A stretch of DNA of 64,000 nt from Saprospiraceae bacterium (GTDB lineage Bacteria; Bacteroidota; Bacteroidia; Chitinophagales; Saprospiraceae): positions 37,154 through 101,153 of the forward strand of contig JANQPA010000055.1 in assembly GCA_028285545.1 (NCBI GenBank), in the 5' to 3' direction. Below are positions 1 to 8,581 of this stretch, one piece after another (position 1 is the stretch's first letter; each line of letters starts with the position of its first letter). The notes below the pieces were generated by a model. That model saw only the letters and a list, made by a program, of their open reading frames with translations. It searched no databases and was not told the origin of the DNA. Both the position numbers and the translations under genes were made by a program.

Positions 1-75
1 CATGGTGCGCCCTTCTTCCTCCAAATCGTGATATCCATATTCGTAAGGTTCAGATTTAACCAACCAATAGTTCAT
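1..75 (-). CDS. EVE-domain protein, N-terminal fragment cut by window edge
   Basis: Reading leftward from an ATG at position 75, the first 25 codons are open to the window edge. They begin MNYWLVKSEP and continue with an acidic stretch ending in GRT. This opening is the hallmark of EVE-domain (PUA-like fold, thymocyte nuclear protein 1 family) proteins, in which a W-L-V-K-S-E-P strand begins the domain. The family is linked to binding of modified nucleotides in RNA or DNA. Only the first sixth or so of a usual 130-160 residue protein is visible, so the binding pocket cannot be checked. The lipoprotein gene upstream ends 52 bases before this start and points the same way, so co-transcription is possible. 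Confidence 0.8.
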   Translation of the reverse strand, partial: MNYWLVKSEPYEYGYHDLEEEGRTM

Positions 76-127
76 AATTTTGCTCTTTTTTGGCAAAATA
101 TTCAATTCAGCTTAGAATGGCAATTTA

Positions 128-799
128 TTATTTTTCAAAATATCCTTTTTTGGTCCAGGCCAGCTCCATGGGTTGATATTCGGCTAAAACATTTTTCCAT
201 TCTTCTTCGTTCAATCCACACCAATCAACAAATCCCTCGATTCCATCCAAAATAGCTTCCACCTGGTAATTCTCAGAGTTAATTACAAAGGCAATTTCCG
301 GAAACATTTCATAGCCCATATCCTCTTGTTGGCATTCCCGTATTTTCATCACCTGCTGCCAAGCCTTTTCAGAAAAAAAATCTTTTCGACCGCCAACTAT
401 TGCCGTAGTTTTTTCCATTAAAGTATGATAAGATTGATGGCTGGTGTCAAATTGGATGAAATGCGTCTCGTAAAAAGGGTCACCTACATCCCACACATAT
501 TTGTTAATAACAATCAAAGGCTCCTTTTCACCTTCAATTTCAAAAAGTTTCATGCGAAAGGGAATGTAATCTTCTCCATAATAGTTAAGGTGATAAGCCA
601 AATACTGCTCCTCTTGGTTGAGGACTAATCGAAGGGTATCGTCTACTTCATTTAAAATCCCCTGATGGTGAAAAAAAGTCATTTCTTTGGGTAATAATTC
701 AAAATACTGGCTTACAGAAAGACCATTCTCCATTTTCTTTTCTGTGGTAGGGTTACAAGCGAGTATGGTTCCGAGGAAAAAAAATACTAATTTGTTCAT
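128..799 (-). CDS. Putative secreted lipoprotein of unknown function
   Basis: This 223-residue protein has a short hydrophobic N-terminus followed by a lipobox (LGTILAC, Cys at about residue 15), so it should be lipidated and membrane anchored after Sec export. The mature part is acidic, rich in aromatic residues and without further membrane segments. I recognise no domain. The start is the only ATG placing a signal peptide at the N-terminus. It lies just upstream of the EVE-domain gene on the same strand and is divergent from the gene at 981, leaving about 180 bases for two promoters. The lipoprotein call rests on the visible lipobox; no function is inferred. Confidence 0.75.
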   Translation of the reverse strand: MNKLVFFFLGTILACNPTTEKKMENGLSVSQYFELLPKEMTFFHHQGILNEVDDTLRLVLNQEEQYLAYHLNYYGEDYIPFRMKLFEIEGEKEPLIVINKYVWDVGDPFYETHFIQFDTSHQSYHTLMEKTTAIVGGRKDFFSEKAWQQVMKIRECQQEDMGYEMFPEIAFVINSENYQVEAILDGIEGFVDWCGLNEEEWKNVLAEYQPMELAWTKKGYFEK

Positions 800-980
800 T
801 TTGGTTTTTAGTACAAAAATTCAGGAATCTTACCTTTAAGTAAACTTTTCTGAAGTGTATTGGAAAAATGGGGTAGTCAACTGGATTTTCAGGCTTCACT
901 TACAATTTTTTCCATTTGACTTCATATAAAATTCCCAGCCAATCCACAAATCATAGCTTTGTATCAAAAAAATAAAAACC

Positions 981-1766
981 ATGTGTGTTACCACCGCCAA
1001 TGCCAAATTAAGTGATACTATTATTGGAGTTTGGGAAATAGATCATCCACAAAAGGGATATCGCCATGTTATGGCCTATCAGAATGTAGCTCAAAATTTA
1101 TCAGATGAGGTGAATTGTATGGTCCTTCATATCCCAACAAGCGAAGCCATAAATCCTGAATGTTTCATAGATGCCAGCATCCATCCTGATTTTCTAAAAC
1201 ACATGAAAGAACGAGCAGTTCCCAGGCCTCGATCCTTTTCTAAGGTACCTGCCCAAAATTATATGCTCGAGATGGGCGTTTATCATATTGCCATCCTGAA
1301 TCAGTTGGATACTGCTTCCCTTCAAAAAGCCCTGGATGATTTTCCAAAAGAAAAAAGACCAAATATATCTGTTGAATTCCTTGAATTTTATAGAGAAGAA
1401 TATGAAGGGATTCCTTTGGTATTATGCTGCTTTAATACCAAAGATCAAGCCAAAACCTGTCCCATCATGCTTCACTATGCTCCACTGTTTCCTGATTATT
1501 TTATGTTTCCAACCCTGGAAAGTCACGGAAGTATCCCCGATTTTGATGTCGATGTCAAGTACCACCAAGATATTATTGCAGGAACTAATATTAAGGTGCC
1601 CGGATTAGTTCCCTTTGATTTTGGAAACATAGATCCACAATTTTCTTCATTTTTACCCAAATATGGAATTGGAGAAAAACTATACCGTGAAATGCCCAAT
1701 GGAGACGTATATGTTGATATTAAAAGATTGAAGAAATGGGGGCAGCTTAGTTTTCACATAAATTAA
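981..1766 (+). CDS. Hypothetical cytoplasmic protein, 261 aa
   Basis: The protein has no signal peptide and no membrane segment, so it is probably cytoplasmic. It contains several Cys residues (positions 2, 46 and 61, and a CC pair near 149). The first 50 residues (TIIGVWEIDHP..RHVMAYQN) resemble a beta-rich opening, but I cannot assign a family. The start ATG follows an A-rich leader (aaaaaaataaaaacc), typical of Bacteroidota translation starts that lack a strong Shine-Dalgarno. The next gene begins five bases after this stop, so the two are almost certainly co-transcribed. The gene is real on length, codon use and tight spacing; its role is unknown. Confidence 0.75.
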   Translation: MCVTTANAKLSDTIIGVWEIDHPQKGYRHVMAYQNVAQNLSDEVNCMVLHIPTSEAINPECFIDASIHPDFLKHMKERAVPRPRSFSKVPAQNYMLEMGVYHIAILNQLDTASLQKALDDFPKEKRPNISVEFLEFYREEYEGIPLVLCCFNTKDQAKTCPIMLHYAPLFPDYFMFPTLESHGSIPDFDVDVKYHQDIIAGTNIKVPGLVPFDFGNIDPQFSSFLPKYGIGEKLYREMPNGDVYVDIKRLKKWGQLSFHIN

Positions 1767-1771
1767 TTCTG

Positions 1772-3316
1772 ATGAAAACAATTATAATCGTGATGATCTT
1801 ATTATCCTTTGGACTTTTTTCCTGTTTTCAAAATAAGCCCAAAAAAGAAAACAAAAGCAACACTTTTTCGCAATTGAGCCTGGAAGATGCCACAAGTAAA
1901 GCCCTGCATGAGAATAAACAGCTTTTGGTTTTACTTATTGAACCTCAAATGAATTTGGAAGAAATTACACAAGCTATAGGGCTGGGGAAGAAAATGAAAG
2001 AAGCCTCCTTTCAAAGAGAATATCTGCCTATTTATCTTTTCACTGACTCCAAAGAGGCCACAGCCTTAATCGACTCCCAATACATTAAGGCTTTTCCGGC
2101 AGTAGTGAATTTCTCAAAAGGGAAAAAAGAAGTAGATGGAATCCAGTATGGAAGGCCCTGGCCTGGCAGTAAAGCATATTTAAGTGTAGAATTAACAGAA
2201 AAAATTTTCCAGCTTTATCAAAACGGCGACAAGGATCCCAGGCTTCTTAAACAATTGATCCGACACGCAACATTTCTCAGTTTACCTCCTAATGAAAAGG
2301 AAAAATGGCTCTTTAACATAAGAAATGACTATCTCAACCAATTTGCACTTTCTGATTTAAGAAAATATGAAGTTTACCAGATATTAAAATCTCAGGTAAA
2401 TGATGTCCGATTGGATATAGTGGAAACCTTGTTTAATAATCGTTCAGAATTAAATTTAGCTTATCATAAATTAATCAACCGAAGGGACTTAAAAAATAGT
2501 ATTGATGCCGATTGGATGCTCTTACAAGCAATTAGGAAAAGTTATGAAAAGGCCGCCCAAAGCGGAGACGTTAATCTATTTCAAAAAAGTGAAGTAAGCA
2601 GAGACCGTTATCAAAAAGATTACCTCGATCAATGGATAGCTCAATCTATATGTCTTTATCATTTAAAAAGAAAGGAAAGATCTTTAGCAAAAAAAGCAGC
2701 ACTTCAATATTTCGAATTAAATCAAAATTGGTCAACATCCAGAAATTATTACCTAATGGAAGAAGCTGCTCGTTTGGTTTATGAGCTTACAGATAATCCT
2801 CTAGAACTAGAACAAGCTGAGAGCTGGATTGCCAAAGCTTCTTCTGTCAGGTCTACTCCCACCCGATATGAATTACATGCCAATATTTTGAATAAAATCG
2901 GGAATCATGAAAAGGAAAGGGCCATAAGAACAAAGCTGAAAGATTATGAAAGGGAATTTCTTGCCTTTCTTCAATTATATCCGACTGCCAAATTTCCATT
3001 ATCCTTAGATGGTCAAAAAGTAAGTAAGAGAAACTATAAAGATATTATTTCGATACCCGGAAAATACAAGGATTATTATGGTTACATAAGTATGGAAAGC
3101 AGTTTGTACAAAAAGGGTGAAAAAATTGAAGCAATAGCTATCCTTTCACAAACTGAAGAGGAAGTCAGTCTTCTTTCCCGAGTGCATCTGGCAACGGGTT
3201 CTATTTTGCCCGTTACTCATATTAAATCCTATTATGTCATTACTACTTTTTCTAGGCAGGGAAGCTTCAGAGGTAGCCAATATGAATCCAGATCCTTAAT
3301 TCAAGAGTTTTCTTAA
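1772..3316 (+). CDS. Lipoprotein with N-terminal thioredoxin-like fold lacking CXXC
   Basis: A signal peptide ends in a lipobox (LFSC, Cys about 18). Residues 35-135 follow the pattern of thioredoxin_7/DUF255-type domains: a leading SLEDATSKALHENKQ helix, a hydrophobic strand (LLVLLIEP), and a cis-proline-like AFPAVVNF strand followed by GKK. At the position where a CXXC redox centre would sit the residues are PQMN, and the only other cysteine in the protein is near residue 295, so thiol-disulfide chemistry is unlikely. Residues 150-400 look like an alpha-helical repeat region (TPR-like), and the C-terminal 100 residues are mixed. It lies five bases after the preceding gene. The fold is inferred by eye; a scaffold or chaperone-like role is speculative. 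Confidence 0.7.
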   Translation: MKTIIIVMILLSFGLFSCFQNKPKKENKSNTFSQLSLEDATSKALHENKQLLVLLIEPQMNLEEITQAIGLGKKMKEASFQREYLPIYLFTDSKEATALIDSQYIKAFPAVVNFSKGKKEVDGIQYGRPWPGSKAYLSVELTEKIFQLYQNGDKDPRLLKQLIRHATFLSLPPNEKEKWLFNIRNDYLNQFALSDLRKYEVYQILKSQVNDVRLDIVETLFNNRSELNLAYHKLINRRDLKNSIDADWMLLQAIRKSYEKAAQSGDVNLFQKSEVSRDRYQKDYLDQWIAQSICLYHLKRKERSLAKKAALQYFELNQNWSTSRNYYLMEEAARLVYELTDNPLELEQAESWIAKASSVRSTPTRYELHANILNKIGNHEKERAIRTKLKDYEREFLAFLQLYPTAKFPLSLDGQKVSKRNYKDIISIPGKYKDYYGYISMESSLYKKGEKIEAIAILSQTEEEVSLLSRVHLATGSILPVTHIKSYYVITTFSRQGSFRGSQYESRSLIQEFS

Positions 3317-3507
3317 TTTGTAGATAGAAGTAATGTTGCTCATCCCAAATTGTCTTAAATTATTCACAAAAAGTAATCGTAGATCAGAGACATTTGGAGA
3401 CAAATTGAGATATATGGAGACAAATTGTCATATCTACTTACCATCTACAAGAATTATCCAGAATGCTTTGGATTAGCCTGTTTAGTTCTGAAAAATTATA
3501 ACTAATC
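3317..3507. other. Intergenic gap between convergent genes
   Basis: This is the tail-to-tail gap between the lipoprotein gene (+) and the RNA methyltransferase gene (-). It holds two direct copies of GGAGACAAATTG (near 3394 and 3417) and an 8-base inverted pair, TTGTAGAT near 3318 and ATCTACAA near 3443. No U-tailed terminator is obvious. Confidence 0.4.
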
Positions 3508-4059
3508 CTAAAATTTTCCGGGTGAGTCATATTTCTTCATTTTCGAAAAAAGATCCCAAACTACAATCCCCACCGACACAGATATATTCAAAGAATGTTT
3601 GGTACCAAATTGAGGAATTTCCAGGCAAACATCCAGAAGAGGCATAATTTCATCACTAATTCCTTTTACTTCATTGCCAAAAATAAGGGCAATAGGCTGG
3701 TTGGGAGGAGGTTGAAAATCCTGAAGCCAGGTACGTTGATCTGCTTGTTCTACCCCGGCTATAAGGTAATTTTCTTTTTTCAAGTCATTGACTGCATCAG
3801 AGGTTTGTTCGACATATTCCCATTCTACTGCCTGAGAAGCGCCAATAGCCGTCTTTAGGATTTCACGATGTGGAGGCTGTGCTGTGATTCCACAGAGAAA
3901 TATTTTTTCCAAAGCAAAAGCATCGGCAGTTCGAAAAGCTGATCCGACGTTCAGTCCTGAACGAATGTTATCCAAAATTAGCGTAATGGGTGTTTTGGTT
4001 TGCTGTTTAAATTCTTCAATGCTAGTCCTATTGAGTTCTTGCAAGCTTAATTTGCGCAT
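3508..4059 (-). CDS. SpoU/TrmH-family RNA 2'-O-ribose methyltransferase
   Basis: This is a SPOUT-class, S-adenosylmethionine-dependent methyltransferase that modifies ribose in tRNA or rRNA. All three family motifs are present: motif 1 at residues 30-46 (DNIRSGLNVGSAFRTAD, with the catalytic-type Arg), motif 2 at about 124-135 (LIFGNEVKGIS) and the knotted motif 3 at about 146-162 (EIPQFGTKHSLNISVSVG). At 183 residues it is a compact enzyme without the N-terminal L30e-like substrate domain of RlmB, so it resembles the TrmH/TrmL size class. The exact target nucleotide cannot be told from sequence. It begins nine bases after the glycosyltransferase stop on the same strand and is probably translated from the same message. 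Confidence 0.9.
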   Translation of the reverse strand: MRKLSLQELNRTSIEEFKQQTKTPITLILDNIRSGLNVGSAFRTADAFALEKIFLCGITAQPPHREILKTAIGASQAVEWEYVEQTSDAVNDLKKENYLIAGVEQADQRTWLQDFQPPPNQPIALIFGNEVKGISDEIMPLLDVCLEIPQFGTKHSLNISVSVGIVVWDLFSKMKKYDSPGKF

Positions 4060-4068
4060 GGAAATATC

Positions 4069-5481
4069 TTATTTTTCTTTACCATATAAGATGACTTTAA
4101 TTCCTTTATTTTCAAATTTCTTAAGAACTTTCCAATGATTACGGAGGGTATCAATCTGTTCATCCGAAAAGTCGTTCATAATGTTCGAATACAATATATA
4201 AGAATCCTTGGAAAGGTCTTGCTCTTTCATTTCTGATAAATCACCACTAAGGTCTTTGAAGTGTAATGGTCCTATCTCAGGAAATGCAGTACCAATTTCA
4301 TATAGTTCAATATCGGCTTTTTCTAAATATTCCAGCATATTCCCCCGCTGTTCATAATAAGGCCAATGAGCCAGAGTACTGTCCCATCCCTGTGAAATTT
4401 TGTCAGGATAAATCCAGGTATTCCCAAAAATATAGGCACCCAATGCTAAAAGGTAAATAAGGACTTGTTTCTTTTTTGTTTGGACGATACTTTTAATCCA
4501 AACCATGAACACAAAATTGAAACTGATAAATACTGGCAGTAGATATCGGTGTCCCTGTAATTTGGAATAGATCAAAAAAGTAATACTAAGTAAAAGTAGA
4601 CTGGATAAAAACATGCCCCCTACTCTTTTTTGGGCAGGGTCCAATGATTTCCAAAATGGCCATTTTTTTATAAAAAACACTATTAATACTCCCCAGAGAA
4701 TCAGTCTGCCAAAATCGAGTAATCGCCAGCCTAAAACCATAACATTTTTGAAAAAGCCCCTAAGATTGACTTTTTCGAAGCCAGGTGCCCAGGGGGAATC
4801 TGCATGATAACCAATCCATCCGGTTTGTAGATAGTGATACAATAAAAAAGAAAAGGCCAATAAACCAGCTGGCACATAGGTCAAGCTGATCTTAAAAAGA
4901 ACAGGCAAAGAAAGAGGACGTCCTGCCATTCGGTTTTCTAGAATGTCTACTAAAAATAAGACCACCACAACCATCATTCCCCGTGTGCTGGTACAGGCTA
5001 GAAGGATTGCCGCTATAATCAAAAGTCCTTTCTTATTTTGAAGGATACCATCCCATCCCAATAAAAATCCAAAAACCAGAATTAAATCCGGACTAATGAG
5101 TATGCTTTGTCCTGCCAAAACAGGATCAATCATACCTATTAATACCATAAAAAAGGCTAATTCTTTACCAATAAATACATCTCCCAATCGGAATAATAAA
5201 TACATAATTCCCCAAACAAAAGGAAACATTAACCAATGGCTCACCACCAATGACTGCCCAAATAATTTCCAGCCTAAAGCTAAAAAGAGGCCCAATAAGG
5301 GTGGATGCCCACTATCGATTGAGGAAGGGAGAATTAAAGAATGAAAGTTGGTATTAAAAAAATAAAGGGCATGCTTTGCTCCCAGTTGGATGGTATCCCA
5401 AAAGAATACATGGTCCTGGATGTTCCAGAAAATCAGTAGCAATAATATAGTAGCAGTTAATAATTCTATTTTCCTTTGCAA
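4069..5481 (-). CDS. GT39/GT83-like polytopic membrane glycosyltransferase
   Basis: This 470-residue protein has roughly 9-11 hydrophobic segments and a soluble C-terminal region of about 90 residues. Its N-terminal extracytoplasmic loop carries an acidic FFWDT motif (about residues 26-30) and GHPPLLG (about 58-64), the arrangement seen in PMT_2/ArnT-type enzymes that take a polyprenyl-phosphate sugar as donor. It most likely transfers a sugar to a lipid or protein acceptor on the periplasmic side of the inner membrane; donor and acceptor are unknown. It is the first gene of a two-gene leftward unit with the RNA methyltransferase. Confidence 0.75.
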   Translation of the reverse strand: MQRKIELLTATILLLLIFWNIQDHVFFWDTIQLGAKHALYFFNTNFHSLILPSSIDSGHPPLLGLFLALGWKLFGQSLVVSHWLMFPFVWGIMYLLFRLGDVFIGKELAFFMVLIGMIDPVLAGQSILISPDLILVFGFLLGWDGILQNKKGLLIIAAILLACTSTRGMMVVVVLFLVDILENRMAGRPLSLPVLFKISLTYVPAGLLAFSFLLYHYLQTGWIGYHADSPWAPGFEKVNLRGFFKNVMVLGWRLLDFGRLILWGVLIVFFIKKWPFWKSLDPAQKRVGGMFLSSLLLLSITFLIYSKLQGHRYLLPVFISFNFVFMVWIKSIVQTKKKQVLIYLLALGAYIFGNTWIYPDKISQGWDSTLAHWPYYEQRGNMLEYLEKADIELYEIGTAFPEIGPLHFKDLSGDLSEMKEQDLSKDSYILYSNIMNDFSDEQIDTLRNHWKVLKKFENKGIKVILYGKEK

Positions 5482-5587
5482 AACCTATCTTAATTTGCTA
5501 ATCTAAGAATTTGGGTTGGATGACTTAGAGTATTGCACACTTTTTCAAATTTAGAAAATAACTTATTGATTTTTAATTGATGTCTTT

Positions 5588-5777
5588 GTGTCGCAGCTAC
5601 GCCGCTCATGTTTGCTTATTTTCCTGCCTTGGGTTGGCACCCAAGGCCAATGTATGACATCGCTAGGCGGTTTTACTTTGTAAATATTAAGCCTCCAGGT
5701 GGCGGTAACAATCAACCTTGAGTGACAACTCAAGGTTTTTAGTCAATATAAATAATCCAGCGGCGTAGCTGCGACAC
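5588..5777. repeat. MITE/REP-like element with 19-bp terminal inverted repeats
   Basis: GTGTCGCAGCTACGCCGCT at 5588-5606 is exactly the reverse complement of 5759-5777. Inside are two perfect hairpins: CCTTGGGT/ACCCAAGG at 5627-5646 (loop TGGC) and AACCTTGAGT/ACTCAAGGTT at 5714-5737 (loop GACA). No open frame is present and no flanking target duplication is clear. The layout suggests a non-autonomous mobile or structural repeat; that is inference. Confidence 0.6.
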
Positions 5778-5891
5778 TCAGTGAGCTTTATAATTTATAG
5801 AGTGTTCATAACTTAACGTCACTTTTTGTCTATAACCACAAGTCATTATTCATCAAAAGATGATATCATCGTAGGATTGTAGCATCAAATC

Positions 5892-7611
<1,720 letters not shown>

Positions 7612-7663
7612 TTAAAATTTTTTTGGTGCCCCTCGACACTTCTTTTGCTTGTGTTACGGGATA

Positions 7664-7671
7664 CAAAGATA
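7664..7671 (-). promoter_or_regulatory. Candidate Bacteroidota -7 element for pyrG
   Basis: On the minus strand this reads TATCTTTG, an exact match to the TAnnTTTG -7 consensus of Bacteroidota sigma factor promoters, about 50 bases before the pyrG ATG. No convincing TTG -33 box lies 19-21 bases upstream, so the call is tentative. Confidence 0.35.
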
Positions 7672-7892
7672 GGCAAAAGTATACCGACTTTTGAGTATTG
7701 TATGAAATAATAATCTGCAATTGGGATGTTAAATGACAATACTTTGGACTGCCTTCAAACTTAAACCTAAATTAACCCGTGGTTAACTTCTATTGTTAAC
7801 CTTTGCCTCGTCATTAATAATTAAAAGCATACTAGCTAGCCTTATTTGATTCAGGCTTAAAGTATGAACTTAAAATGCGCGGTAAATAATTT

Positions 7893-8471
7893 ATGAGTCG
7901 GGACAAACATGCTCTCATCTTCAGCCTAATTATCTCTTTACTGTTGCTGGTATTAGAAATAATTTTTAGCCGAACAACCAATAGCCTGCTTCTTTTCAGT
8001 ATGGGCATTATTCAATTGTCTCTAATTGTTTTTATTCTCATTCCCATATTCTTAAAAAATACCTATCCACTGAAGATTCGACTCTTTACTGCCTTTGTAA
8101 ATGGCTGTGTATTGGTTTTGCTCTCCGGCTATATATTTATTGAGTTTTTAGCTAGGTTTTCGGTACCTGTACCCATCTTAGGCAGCGAGGCACTATTATT
8201 GGCCTTCATTTGCATGAGCCTTAATTTATTGATTTTTAGATTCTTACTAAATACACAATTTAGACATATCAAATTTGGGACCTTTGGTATTCCAGTCTGG
8301 GGCATCGTTTTCAGCTCTTCATTGGTGCTGGCAGGTACCCTGATTGTTTACTATACGGAATATTATTTTTTGGATACACTACTGAGTTTAGTACTTGGAT
8401 TTTTCATTTTAATCAGAGCTGGATTTATGACTATTGATGCTTATTGGCACATTGAAGAACTGGCTTATTAA
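7893..8471 (+). CDS. CDF-like membrane protein without metal-binding residues
   Basis: This 192-residue protein has about six hydrophobic segments and almost no soluble domain. The spacing and landmark residues match the membrane domain of cation diffusion facilitators: a TM3-like VNGCVLVLLSGYIFIEFLAR, PVPILGSEALLLAF before TM4, and a TM6-like FLDTLLSLVLGFFILIRAG. In true CDF exporters TM2 and TM5 each carry HxxxD or DxxxD zinc ligands; here the corresponding stretches (SLLLFSMGIIQLS and FGIPVWGIVFSSS) contain no His or Asp. The cytoplasmic C-terminal domain is also missing. Zinc transport is therefore unlikely. It stands about 110 bases before the beta-helix gene on the same strand. The homology is judged by eye; it could be a generic membrane protein. 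Confidence 0.6.
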   Translation: MSRDKHALIFSLIISLLLLVLEIIFSRTTNSLLLFSMGIIQLSLIVFILIPIFLKNTYPLKIRLFTAFVNGCVLVLLSGYIFIEFLARFSVPVPILGSEALLLAFICMSLNLLIFRFLLNTQFRHIKFGTFGIPVWGIVFSSSLVLAGTLIVYYTEYYFLDTLLSLVLGFFILIRAGFMTIDAYWHIEELAY

Positions 8472-8581
8472 TATATAAACATTGATTATATGACTCAAAA
8501 AACAGTTTTGATTTAAGGGTGATAACATCAATTTAATACTCAGTTAACATATTTCATTAAAAACAAAAACTTCATCTTATC

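Noticed and set aside
3318..3450. Inverted pair TTGTAGAT/ATCTACAA as a terminator
   Set aside because: The arms are 8 bases long and more than 110 bases apart, with no U-tract.
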